Assembly (NCBI GenBank): GCA_021202275.1
Contig: JAJQDI010000015.1
Coordinates: forward strand, 36,537-100,536
Direction: 5' to 3'
Length of the DNA stretch: 64,000 bases
From: Bacteroides sp.
Lineage (GTDB): Bacteria > Bacteroidota > Bacteroidia > Bacteroidales > Bacteroidaceae
Made by a program: the position numbers and the translations under genes. Shown here piece after piece: positions 9,678 to 17,973 of the stretch (positions are counted from its first letter, which is position 1; each line of letters opens with the position of its first letter). The notes beneath the pieces were generated by a model. The model did no database searches, was not told the DNA's origin, and saw only the letters and a program-made list of their open reading frames with translations.

Positions 9678-9711
9678 CAAACTTACACATTTTCCCTGAC
9701 AAAAATCCAAA
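9678..9711 (-). promoter_or_regulatory. Promoter of the YidE/AspT-type transporter
   Basis: On the minus strand TAAGTTTG (9678-9685) fits the TAnnTTTG -7 box. A TTTG at 9708-9711 lies 22 bases upstream, slightly longer than the optimum. It supports the start codon at 9647. Confidence 0.45.
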
Positions 9712-9831
9712 TCAGAAACACGATCTTCATCCTCTGGCAAACATAGCTGTCAGGTTAAGAAATTATTTCCTTTTTATGCAATGGACATACCTTATCCTAT
9801 TTCCATAACCTATTTCTCTATATTCCCCGAA

Positions 9832-10085
9832 GGGGATATATCAGTAGCCCAGTGGTAAAGCGAGCTGTGGCGAAACGATAGTGGAGCCACAGGGAAGCGT
9901 ACCCTGAGGTGTGAAGCACACAGCAAAGCCAACCTTGAAGAGGTGGCAGCTATCAGATCAGGATATATCCTATATGCAACCTTTGCAAGGTTGAACCCAA
10001 TGGAACTGCACACCCGGGGTAGCCTTGGTTCGCTTCCCTGTCGTTGCGCTCTCCAAAGGCAACCCCGGGCTACTGATAAATCCCC
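9832..10085. repeat. 254-bp non-coding element with 19-bp terminal inverted repeats
   Basis: The left end (9832-9850, GGGGATATATCAGTAGCCC) and the complement of the right end (10067-10085) match at 18 of 19 positions. The interior contains further short palindromic words (GGAAGCG / CGCTTCC, CCTTGAAG, CAACCTTTGCAAGGTTG) and no credible ORF. It resembles the CCCGGGCTAC-type dispersed repeats of Bacteroidetes intergenic regions, and may be a MITE. Confidence 0.6.
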
Positions 10086-10442
10086 TGGGGGAACCCAGAG
10101 GGCATACTGAGACGAAACGCAGCATCAGGCTGGTGTATATCCGGGAATCAAAAAACAGAAAATACAAAAACTACTGATCTCTTAGCCTGATGTCTATCTC
10201 CTGACAAACCTGAACCATCCCTATGAAACAGTATGCCCTGTCACAACATCCCTGACAAAAGATTTGTTTATGCAGAACAGTTCTCATCCGGACATACACA
10301 TCCGGACTAACTAAAAGTTGCTGTTACAGCCCTTTTATACACCATAGTCGCTTATTCTTTTGTATAAAACGCTACTTTTTACAGGTTTTTTATGTAAATT
10401 TGCGTGCGCTGAATCAAAAAACAAGATTTATAGAAGACATTT
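10086..10442 (+). other. Intergenic region with promoter of the downstream gene
   Basis: No gene seen. A TAAATTTG -7 box lies at 10395-10402, about 40 bases before the start at 10443. No good -33 box is at the expected distance. Confidence 0.45.
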
Positions 10443-11078
10443 ATGAGTATATTTTCTAAAATATTCGGGAAAGGGAACAAGAACTCACCACAAGTAGTAG
10501 GCAATATAGAAGACTTCGCCTCACTCACGCGGGTCTATTTCCAGTCTGTGATCGCTGTCAACCTGGGTATCACCAATATCCGATTCGTGCCGGATGTGGC
10601 CAATTTCAAACGGATCTTTAAAATACCTACCCAGAACGGAAAACTGGGACTGGGCGAAAAGACCGCTTCACGTAAAATGCTGATGCAGGATTATGGCATC
10701 AGTGAAAACTTTTTCAAGGAGATCGACGCATCCGTCAGGAAAAACTGCCGGACACAAAACGATGTACAACCTTATCTTTTCATGTACCAGGGCTTTTCCA
10801 ACGATCTGATGATGCTGATGGGCAACCTGATGCAATGGAAATTCCGCATTCCCGGCATATTCAAAAAAACACTTTACGGACTCACTCAGAAAGCCGTACA
10901 CGATGTCTGTACCAAGACCGTATGGAAAGCCGACGATGTACACAAAACCGCCACTGCCGTCAGACAATACAAAGAACGGCTGGGATATTCCGAAGCCTGG
11001 ATGACGGAATATGTCTACAACATCGTCTTACTGGCCAAAAAAGAGCCGAAAAATAAAGACGCAGAAGAAAAAGCGTAA
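10443..11078 (+). CDS. Conserved protein of unknown function
   Basis: A 211-residue protein I do not recognise. It begins MSIFSKIFGKGNKNS, an amphipathic start, and is soluble, with no signal peptide or membrane segment. The central part has conserved-looking patches (LGITNIRFVPDVANFKRIFK, GLGEKTASRKMLMQDYG) and the C-terminal half is helical and basic (VWKADDVHKTATAVRQYKERLGYS). The ATG follows a TAnnTTTG box by about 40 bases. The next gene, kamA-like, starts 153 bases downstream behind a separate leader, so it is probably monocistronic. Codon use and length suggest a real gene; no function is claimed. Confidence 0.75.
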   Translation: MSIFSKIFGKGNKNSPQVVGNIEDFASLTRVYFQSVIAVNLGITNIRFVPDVANFKRIFKIPTQNGKLGLGEKTASRKMLMQDYGISENFFKEIDASVRKNCRTQNDVQPYLFMYQGFSNDLMMLMGNLMQWKFRIPGIFKKTLYGLTQKAVHDVCTKTVWKADDVHKTATAVRQYKERLGYSEAWMTEYVYNIVLLAKKEPKNKDAEEKA

Positions 11079-11231
11079 GATCTTTCTCCATAAAAAGCTT
11101 GCCCCGGCTTACATTTTGTTAGCAAAGGCAAAAGAACCGTAAAGAATATCCCTCTGCGACGGATGTGATTTCTTTACTTCTAACTTTTTTACGATCTTTA
11201 TGTTATCTAACATTGCATAAAACAACCGCTC

Positions 11232-13337
11232 ATGAAACAGAAGAAACTGCTCGCACTTACACATTCTCAGTTGAGACACATGTATCAACACGATATGCCC
11301 GAGCTTGTTTGTCTGGCCGAACAGAGCAACAATGAACAGGAATTCCGCACATACCTGGCAACCTATATAGCGGAGCATCCGCGTAAAGATACTGAGGCTG
11401 GCAAACAAATCCAATAGCTCATCGACTACGACGGCAAACAGATCCATGAACTTTCTACGGATACAGACATACATATATCTACCCTTTCCCTGTTGTGGCA
11501 ATTCCTCGAAGGCAAACTGCGTACGGAAAAGGTACCGACCGATCTATTTATAGATCTGTTGCAGCAATTCCAACGCCTGGAAGAGACAGAGCCCCCTGTT
11601 ATATCAGTAGGTAAACTGCGGAAATTCTCCGAACGATGGCCCACAGGCACAGACCCGCAGGTCATAGAGATACGCAGGCGCAACAAAGAACGTATGATCC
11701 ATCTGTTGATCCAGAAAATAGAATCACGCAAAAACCTCTCTTCCCGGTTCCGCTTCGAAGAGAATACTTCCTATACAGAGAAGTACCAGCTGGTACAGGA
11801 GTGGTGGAATGACTTTCGTTTCCATCTCACCATGGCCGTCAAAACTCCGGCGGAGTTGAATCGTTTTCTGGGAAATTCACTTTCCGGAGAGACCCTCTAT
11901 CTGCTCAACAAAGCACGCAAGAAAGGCATGCCTTTTTTTGCCACCCCTTATTACCTCTCGCTATTGAACATAGAAAAAGAGGGATATGACGACGAAGCCA
12001 TCCGCAGCTATGTGATGTACTCACCCGAACTGGTAGAGACCTACGGCAATATCCGGGCCTGGGAACGTGAAGACATTGTAGAGCCCGGCAAGCCCAACGC
12101 GGCGGGCTGGCTATTGCCCGACGGACAGAATATACACCGCCGCTACCCCGAAGTAGCCATCCTGATCCCCGACACCATGGGACGTGCCTGTGGAGGGTTG
12201 TGCGCCTCCTGCCAGCGTATGTACGACTTTCAGAGCGAACGTCTGAATTTCGAGTTCGAGAAACTCCGTCCCAAAGAATCCTGGGAGAAAAAAACTGCGC
12301 CGCCTGATGACTTATTTTGAAGAAGACGCGCAACTCCGCGATATCCTGATCACAGGAGGAGACGCGCTGATGAGCCAGAACAAGACCTTATATCATATAT
12401 TGGACGCGGTGTACCGGATGGCCCTTCGCAAAAAGAAAGCCAATCAGCAACGTCCGGAGGGAGAGAAACTGGCCGAACTGCAACGGGTAAGACTGGGATC
12501 CCGGCTGCTGGCCTACCTGCCCATGCGCATCAATGATGAACTGGTAGAGATCCTCAGAGACTTCAAACAAAAAGCTTCGGCCATCGGTGTACAACAATTC
12601 ATCATACAGACCCATTTCCAGAGTCCGCTGGAAGTGACGCCCGAAGCCCGGAAAGCCATTGAGAAGATACTATCCGCCGGATGGCTCATCACCAACCAGC
12701 TGGTATACACGGTAGCCGCTTCCCGCAGGGGACATACCACCCGCCTGCGGCAAGTACTCAACCACATCGGAGTAGTTACCTATTATACCTTCTCTGTGAA
12801 AGGGTTCCAGGAAAACTACGCGGTATTCACTCCCAACAGCCGCTCCATACAGGAGCAGGAAGAAGAGAAAGTGTTCGGAAAACTGACCACGGAGCAGGCC
12901 ACAGAGCTCAACAAACTCCTGCACTCCCGGGAAGATGTAGCACACACCATACGAAGGTTCCTGAAAAAAATCATCTTCCTTTCCTGGCTACCGACCGGAA
13001 TGTACTTAACTTGCCCGCCATTGGCAAAAGCATGACATTCCAGCTGATAGGCTTCACAGCAGAAGGAAAGCGTATCCTGCGTTTTGATCACGACGCCACC
13101 CGCAGGCACAGCCCGATCATAGATAGAATGGGAAAAGTATACATCGCGGAAAACAAATCCATAGCAGCCTACCTCAGGCAATTGAACTATATGGGAGAAG
13201 ATCCCGAAGATTACGCGACCCTCTGGAACTACACCCAGGGCATCACCGCCAATCGCTTCCCGTTGTATGAATACCCGGAGTTCCCTTTTCAACAGACGGA
13301 AACCGTTACCAATTTCCGGATAGAAGAATCATCCTGA
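11232..13337 (+). pseudogene. Lysine 2,3-aminomutase-like (KamA family) radical SAM gene, interrupted
   Basis: One ancestral frame of about 700 residues is broken in three places. An in-frame TAG at 11415-11417 follows residue 61. An A7 run at 12288-12294 has one base too many: six A would give WEKKLRRLMTYFEED. An A7 run at 12964-12970 has one too few: eight A would give LKKNHLPFLATDRNV. The radical SAM cluster motif CGGLCASC (CxxxCxxC) is visible near 12190, followed by ILITGGDALMS and the PLP/substrate region. Family members move an amino group between carbons of lysine or glutamate; long Bacteroidales relatives of this kind are of uncertain substrate. The two indels may be homopolymer errors, but the nonsense codon suggests real decay. 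Confidence 0.8.
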
Positions 13338-13400
13338 ACCTTCTTTTCCCAGACCTGCCTTCCGGGGACTCAGGGAAAAGATAATAGAAACAGTATAGAA

Positions 13401-13994
13401 ATGTCGACACAGAAAATAGAAGCAGAAATTCATCCGCTCCAACCCTTCTTACCGGCAAACGCACGTTTGCTCATGCTCGGAAGTTTTCCTCCGCAAAGGA
13501 AAAGATGGTCTATGGAGTTTTACTACCCCAACCTCAACAACGATATGTGGAGGATATTCGGGCTGGTCTTCTTCGGGGATAAGAATTATTTTCTCCGGGA
13601 AGACCAGAAAGCCTTTCAGCCAGACAAATTAAGAGATTTTCTCACCCGGAAAGGAGTAGCCATCTTCGATACGGCACGCAGCATACGCCGGTTGCAGGAC
13701 AATGCCTCCGATAAATTCCTGGAGGTAGTAGAACCAACGAACATAGGGGAACTACTGGATCAGATCCCTTTGTGCCAGGCCATTGTCACCACTGGCCAGA
13801 AAGCTACAGATACGCTGCGCGTGCAGTTCGATGTGGAAAAGCCCAAAGTAGGACACTATACCGAGTTTCACTACAAAGACAGAGTGATGCGCCTCTACCG
13901 GATGCCCTCCACTTCCCGTGCCTATCCGCTGGCATTGGAAAAGAAGGCCGTTTTCTACCGGGAAATGTTCGCACAGTTGCAGTTAATCCCCTGA
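13401..13994 (+). CDS. Uracil-DNA glycosylase family protein (Mug/UDG-like)
   Basis: A 197-residue protein of the uracil-DNA glycosylase superfamily, which removes uracil or related damaged bases from DNA. The active-site motif 1 position reads LMLGSFPPQRKRWSM near residue 27. It is followed by the FYYPNLNNDMWRIFG segment seen in the Mug-like subgroup. The second motif, normally HPSP, appears as RMPSTSRAY near residue 172, so the His is replaced by Met as in several divergent branches. It starts 63 bases after the kamA-like pseudogene and is followed after 28 bases by the ArsC-like gene, so the two are probably co-transcribed. Exact substrate is unclear. Confidence 0.8.
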   Translation: MSTQKIEAEIHPLQPFLPANARLLMLGSFPPQRKRWSMEFYYPNLNNDMWRIFGLVFFGDKNYFLREDQKAFQPDKLRDFLTRKGVAIFDTARSIRRLQDNASDKFLEVVEPTNIGELLDQIPLCQAIVTTGQKATDTLRVQFDVEKPKVGHYTEFHYKDRVMRLYRMPSTSRAYPLALEKKAVFYREMFAQLQLIP

Positions 13995-14022
13995 ATATTT
14001 CACTTCTAATCAAATAAACTTC

Positions 14023-14376
14023 ATGAAGCCCTTACTTCTACACTATCCCGGATGCAGCACATGTCGCAAGGCCAGACAATGGCTCAAAGAACAAGGTATG
14101 GAATGTATCGAACGTGACATCACCATAGATAACCCTACGGAAGAGGAGTTGAAGACCTGGATACTCCGGAGTCAACTGCCTGTCCGGAAGTTCTTCAATA
14201 CCAGCGGGCTGCTCTATAAAGAACAGCAGCTCAAAGACAAACTCCCTCAGATGACTGAGGAAGAACAGATCGCCCTGTTGGCTACGAACGGAAAACTGGT
14301 CAAACGTCCGTTGCTCATTACCACACAAACGGTGAAGGTAGGTTTTCAGCCGGATGCATGGAAAGAGATAAAATAG
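14023..14376 (+). CDS. ArsC/Spx-family thioredoxin-fold protein
   Basis: A 117-residue protein with the arsenate reductase (ArsC/Spx/YffB) fold. HYPGCSTCRKARQWL near residue 6 supplies the CxxC pair. The RDITIDNPTEEEL segment and LPVRKFFNTSGLLYKE are diagnostic of the family. The C-terminus has LVKRPLLITTQTVKVGF, which corresponds to the family's KRPLL...VGF motif containing the oxyanion-binding Arg. The family includes glutaredoxin-dependent arsenate reductases and the regulator Spx; no arsenic-resistance neighbours are present, so a redox or regulatory role is as likely. It ends in TAG, which shows TAG is an ordinary stop in this genome. Confidence 0.85.
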   Translation: MKPLLLHYPGCSTCRKARQWLKEQGMECIERDITIDNPTEEELKTWILRSQLPVRKFFNTSGLLYKEQQLKDKLPQMTEEEQIALLATNGKLVKRPLLITTQTVKVGFQPDAWKEIK

Positions 14377-14400
14377 TTTCATATTTCCCTCGTCACATCC

Positions 14401-14430
14401 TTGCGAAAACAGAATATTCTGCTACCTTTG
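14401..14430 (+). promoter_or_regulatory. Promoter of tRNA-Trp
   Basis: TTG at 14401-14403, a 19-base spacer, and TACCTTTG at 14423-14430 fit the Bacteroidetes promoter. The spacer contains a 12-bp palindrome CAGAATATTCTG (14410-14421). The mature tRNA begins 11 bases later. Confidence 0.65.
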
Positions 14431-14441
14431 CACACACAAAT

Positions 14442-14514
14442 ACGGGAGTAGCTCAGTTGGTAGAGCACTGGTCTCCAAAACCAGGTGTCGGGAGTTCGAG
14501 CCTCTCCTCCCGTG
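14442..14514 (+). tRNA. tRNA-Trp (anticodon CCA)
   Basis: The acceptor strands ACGGGAG and CTCCCGT pair over seven bases. The D-arm has AGCTCAGTTGGTAGAGC. The anticodon stem CTGGT/ACCAG encloses the loop CTCCAAA, giving anticodon CCA. The T-arm has GGAGTTCGAGCCTCT, and the discriminator base is G, as expected for tRNA-Trp. The CCA end is not encoded. It has its own promoter and a strong terminator. Confidence 0.95.
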
Positions 14515-14517
14515 CGT

Positions 14518-14557
14518 AAAAACGAAGTGGTCCACTCGGGGGACCACTTCGTTTTTT
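14518..14557 (+). terminator. Rho-independent terminator of tRNA-Trp
   Basis: AAAAACGAAGTGGTCC (14518-14533) pairs perfectly with 14541-14556 around a 7-base loop and ends in a T7 tract. Confidence 0.85.
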
Positions 14558-14689
14558 TATGCCGTTTTCTATAAAGCACCCGGTTGTTACCGGATTTTCT
14601 TTTTACATGCATCCATTCAGATAAACGCAGAAAAGATCCGGAACAATGTCTTGTTCCGGATCGGAAGAAAGAAGACCCTTATACCGGTA

Positions 14690-15754
14690 TCATTGCAAGA
14701 ACGAATGGGCCAGTTCTCCATAGATATCAACCAATTGGCTATCTGCCGACTGGTAAATTCCGTTTAATATGCCGGGCCCTACGACGATGGTAGGAACCTG
14801 CCGCCCGGATGCCGCAAAGCGTCCCATTTCCGCAGAACCGGACACAGCAGGAGCTACCTGCGAACCGGCAATCTGTCCTACTACCCCTACGGCCAGTTGC
14901 ACCAAAGCATCTTCCGGAGCGGTAATCACAGGTGGCTGATCTGCCAGGACCTCGATGTCCAGGTCAAAACTTGCGATCGTCTCCGTAAGGCGCACATGGA
15001 TCTCATCCATGGTCTTCAGGATCTCTTCATGTTCCTGACCAGGTACCGTGCGGATATCCAGATCTGCGACACAATTGTCAGGAATAGTTCCAGGTGCACT
15101 TCCTCCTTTAAACACATTGAAACTGCAGGTTGATCTGCCTAATGTTTCATCTTCATAGTGTGAAAAGTCTATCGCGTCTTCAAACTCATCCAGATAGGCC
15201 AGCATATGATCTATCGCATTCACACCACTGGAAGGAGTGGAACCGTGTGTACCCTTACCCGTGGTTCTCAATTCCAGCCACAGTTTTCCTTTCTCCGCTC
15301 TGGCTAACCCACCGGCAACAGGCTGACAGATAACCAGGGCATCCAGCCCTTTCACAAAACTCTCTCTGGTCAGTTGCTCCGGACCTGTATGTTCCAGCGA
15401 TTCCCCGATAGTGATCAACAAGTTCAAGGTGCCTTGAAAAGGATCGCTGTTCTTTTTGATCCGCACCATTGCCAGGATAGCCGCCAACAGGGCCGACTCA
15501 TTTGCAGTATGCTTTTCCGCTGCGTCAGATAGATCCACACTTCCGCTATATCCGATCACTTTCCCGGACGTCCCGCCCGATACGGTAGCGATCAGCTGTC
15601 TGCGTGAAGTAGTATGGCCCGTTACCCGGACTTCCACTCCTGCTTCTTCCAATATATCCTTTAAAGAAGTTGCTAATTCATCTATATTTTTTTCCGCGCT
15701 CTTTGTACGGATCACCTCCAACAGAGACTGTACAGAAGTTTGTTCATTTATCAT
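14690..15754 (-). CDS. M20 peptidase-like protein lacking metal ligands
   Basis: A 354-residue protein with the overall layout of the ArgE/DapE/CPG2 (M20) family, paralogous to the gene just upstream. The dimerisation domain is recognisable (LWLELRTTGKGTHGSTP, GVNAIDHMLAYLDEF, ADLDIRTVPGQEHEEI). The zinc ligands are altered. The GHxD motif reads GYSGSVD, the DMK motif is replaced by ANESA, AEE reads GES, and the final His region reads GIYQSADSQLVD. This suggests a non-catalytic or differently acting paralogue. The reading frame is intact, so it seems to be maintained. It lies 55 bases downstream of the canonical M20 gene on the same strand, probably in one operon. Any function, such as partnering the active enzyme, is speculation. 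Confidence 0.8.
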   Translation of the reverse strand: MINEQTSVQSLLEVIRTKSAEKNIDELATSLKDILEEAGVEVRVTGHTTSRRQLIATVSGGTSGKVIGYSGSVDLSDAAEKHTANESALLAAILAMVRIKKNSDPFQGTLNLLITIGESLEHTGPEQLTRESFVKGLDALVICQPVAGGLARAEKGKLWLELRTTGKGTHGSTPSSGVNAIDHMLAYLDEFEDAIDFSHYEDETLGRSTCSFNVFKGGSAPGTIPDNCVADLDIRTVPGQEHEEILKTMDEIHVRLTETIASFDLDIEVLADQPPVITAPEDALVQLAVGVVGQIAGSQVAPAVSGSAEMGRFAASGRQVPTIVVGPGILNGIYQSADSQLVDIYGELAHSFLQ

Positions 15755-15809
15755 GATTGTCTGATTTTTAAAATTTCACTTGTATAATTCATTCTTTTAC
15801 AAATCCCGG

Positions 15810-16954
15810 TCAATCCTCACTGAGGTAGGATCGGATCAATCTTTCATAGATGGTTATCCCTCTGAGATAACTGCTCACCGGCACATATTCATCCGTATAA
15901 TGAGCACCCCATCCACATCCCATAATAACGATCGGGAAATCACCGGCCTTGGTAAAGGAAGAGCCATCGGTACAGCCCGGTAAAGCGATCGGCGATACAG
16001 GACGGCGGGCTGCCCGGGCAGCTTGCCATACAAACGGATCGCGGTAGCCGGTATTTACCGGAGCATTGTCTACAAAACATTCAATGTCCATCTTAAAATT
16101 CTCTATCTCTCGGGCCACACTATCCGCCAGCGTCCGGAACTCCGCCAGGAACTCTTCCTTCCTGTTGTGCAGGGAAGGAACAGTGCGTACTTCAATCTCC
16201 GCGATACACTGTTCGGGTACCTGATTGATCTCTGTACCCCCATTCACCACATTCAGACTAATGGTAGCAGTACCCAACTGGCCATCGTTGTAACCGGGAA
16301 TGGAAGAAGCTATTTCTTTCCGGTAACGTTTCAGGTAATAACGCATGTGTTCCACCGCGTTTATCCCATCTTCCGGATGGGCACTGTCAGCTGCTTTCCC
16401 CGTAGTAGTGAGCCGTATACGAAGTACTCCTTTATAATAAGCAAACGGTACATTTACAGTAGGTTCCGAAATAGCCAGGGCAGTCAGATCGTCTGCATAC
16501 CCTTGTTTGGTCAGTTCTTCCGAACCTTTCAACCCCACCTCTTCTGCTACAGTAGCAATCAGTTTAATGGTTCCGCTGAAAGGCACATCGTTTTTTTCAC
16601 ATTTATCAGTGCTGCCACCATCGACATCAGGCCACTTTTCATATCACTTGCTCCGCGGCCATATATCTTACCATCTACCTCTTCTCCACCAAAAGGATCG
16701 TGTGTCCACGTCTTATCACCAATAGGTACCACATCCATATGACCGGAAAGCCCCAGGACCTTATCCCCCTTTCCCTTTTTCAGCGTAGCAATCAGATTGT
16801 CCCTTCCGGGAGCATATTCCACCAATTCATTTTCAATACCTGCTTCATCCAGGAGATTTTTAATGTACAAAGCCACTTCCGTCTCGTTGCCATCTACAGA
16901 AGGAATGCGTATTACATCCTGTAGCCATTGAATTGCATCTTTTTCGTTTTCCAT
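15810..16954 (-). pseudogene. M20 metallopeptidase (ArgE/DapE type), frameshifted
   Basis: A canonical M20 enzyme split over two frames. The first part (start 16954) has the metal ligands in LSGHMDVVPIGDKTW and YGRGASDMKSGLMSM. The second has ATVAEEVGLKGSEEL with the catalytic Glu pair, the dimerisation domain (TTGKAADSAHPEDGINAVEHM), IEVRTVPS, and the C-terminal ligand His in GWGAHYTDEYVPV. The break is a T7 run at 16591-16597 (A7 on the coding strand). Eight bases would read VKKNDVPFSGTIKLI and restore about 381 residues. Family members hydrolyse N-acyl or dipeptide bonds with two zinc ions. Because every catalytic motif is intact, a homopolymer sequencing error is at least as likely as true inactivation. 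Confidence 0.8.
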
Positions 16955-17973
16955 ACAATTTAAGTTTTTAAATTCAGATATCTGAGATTATACAAAGGAA
17001 AAATGAAACCAACTTTATCGTTCCGCTTCTATCATGTAGGAAGCACTAAATATAAGTACATTATTTGACAAATTCATAAAATATTGAATTTATTTTTTAA
17101 TTAATTTTATAAAACAGATAAACTTCCGGCTAAAAAACAAATGTTGAACAACAAATGATCCATGAAATAAATGACACTCAGAAGAATCGATTTGGTCTCT
17201 GGCAAAATACGCTTACAAAATACCAAACCATTAATATACAATAAATTGTGAAATTAAATAGTACTCTTGATCTTTATATACAATCTGAATCACTCACCCT
17301 CCCTCATTCCAGGTAAGGTTTTATAGAAGATCCGAAGAATTTCTATCTGATAAATGAACCGACCACAGACCCCAATCAAATAGATAAATAATTATATTAA
17401 ATAACAAAATAAAAAAGGAATAAAAATCACATAAATTTACATATAATATTGGTATAAAAATTGTTTTATGATTCATATGCTATCAGTTGCCCCTTTCGCA
17501 GAGCAGATCACCCGATGTCTTTGGCTATTTTATAAAATACAACATAAAATCAGTAACCACACCTGTTTTTGATTCAGAGTGAAGCCTGCTTTACAACAGA
17601 AAATCCACTGCCAGCATACAAGGCACATACAAGGAGAGATGTTTTCAAAAATTAAACTTTTCAACATTTCCTTTTATCATCTATTTTACGACTTGTGATT
17701 GCCGGAAATTGTGAATAGATCTTATGCAGTGGAACAGAAGATACTACAGACAAACACAGCTACTCCATAGAGGAAGAAACCGTATATATCCGGCAAGAGA
17801 AAGCAAACAGATGATCTCAGCTGAAACATTTCCACGCCCGGGGCGAGAAATTGTACGGAATTGAATAAATAATGCACGCCCCCGCCATTTCATCTTCATA
17901 CATTTGCTCTATACAGACGGCTTCACACGATGTAAAACTTACTATTTATTCCATTTACCAATTAGTTAATCAT
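16955..17973. other. Long AT-rich intergenic region upstream of the susC-like gene
   Basis: About 1 kb between the divergent M20 gene and the SusC-like gene. I see no gene: the longest candidates lack protein-like composition. No ECF sigma/anti-sigma pair or hybrid two-component regulator, the usual partners of SusC genes, is present. It probably holds the control region of the susCD pair. Confidence 0.45.
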
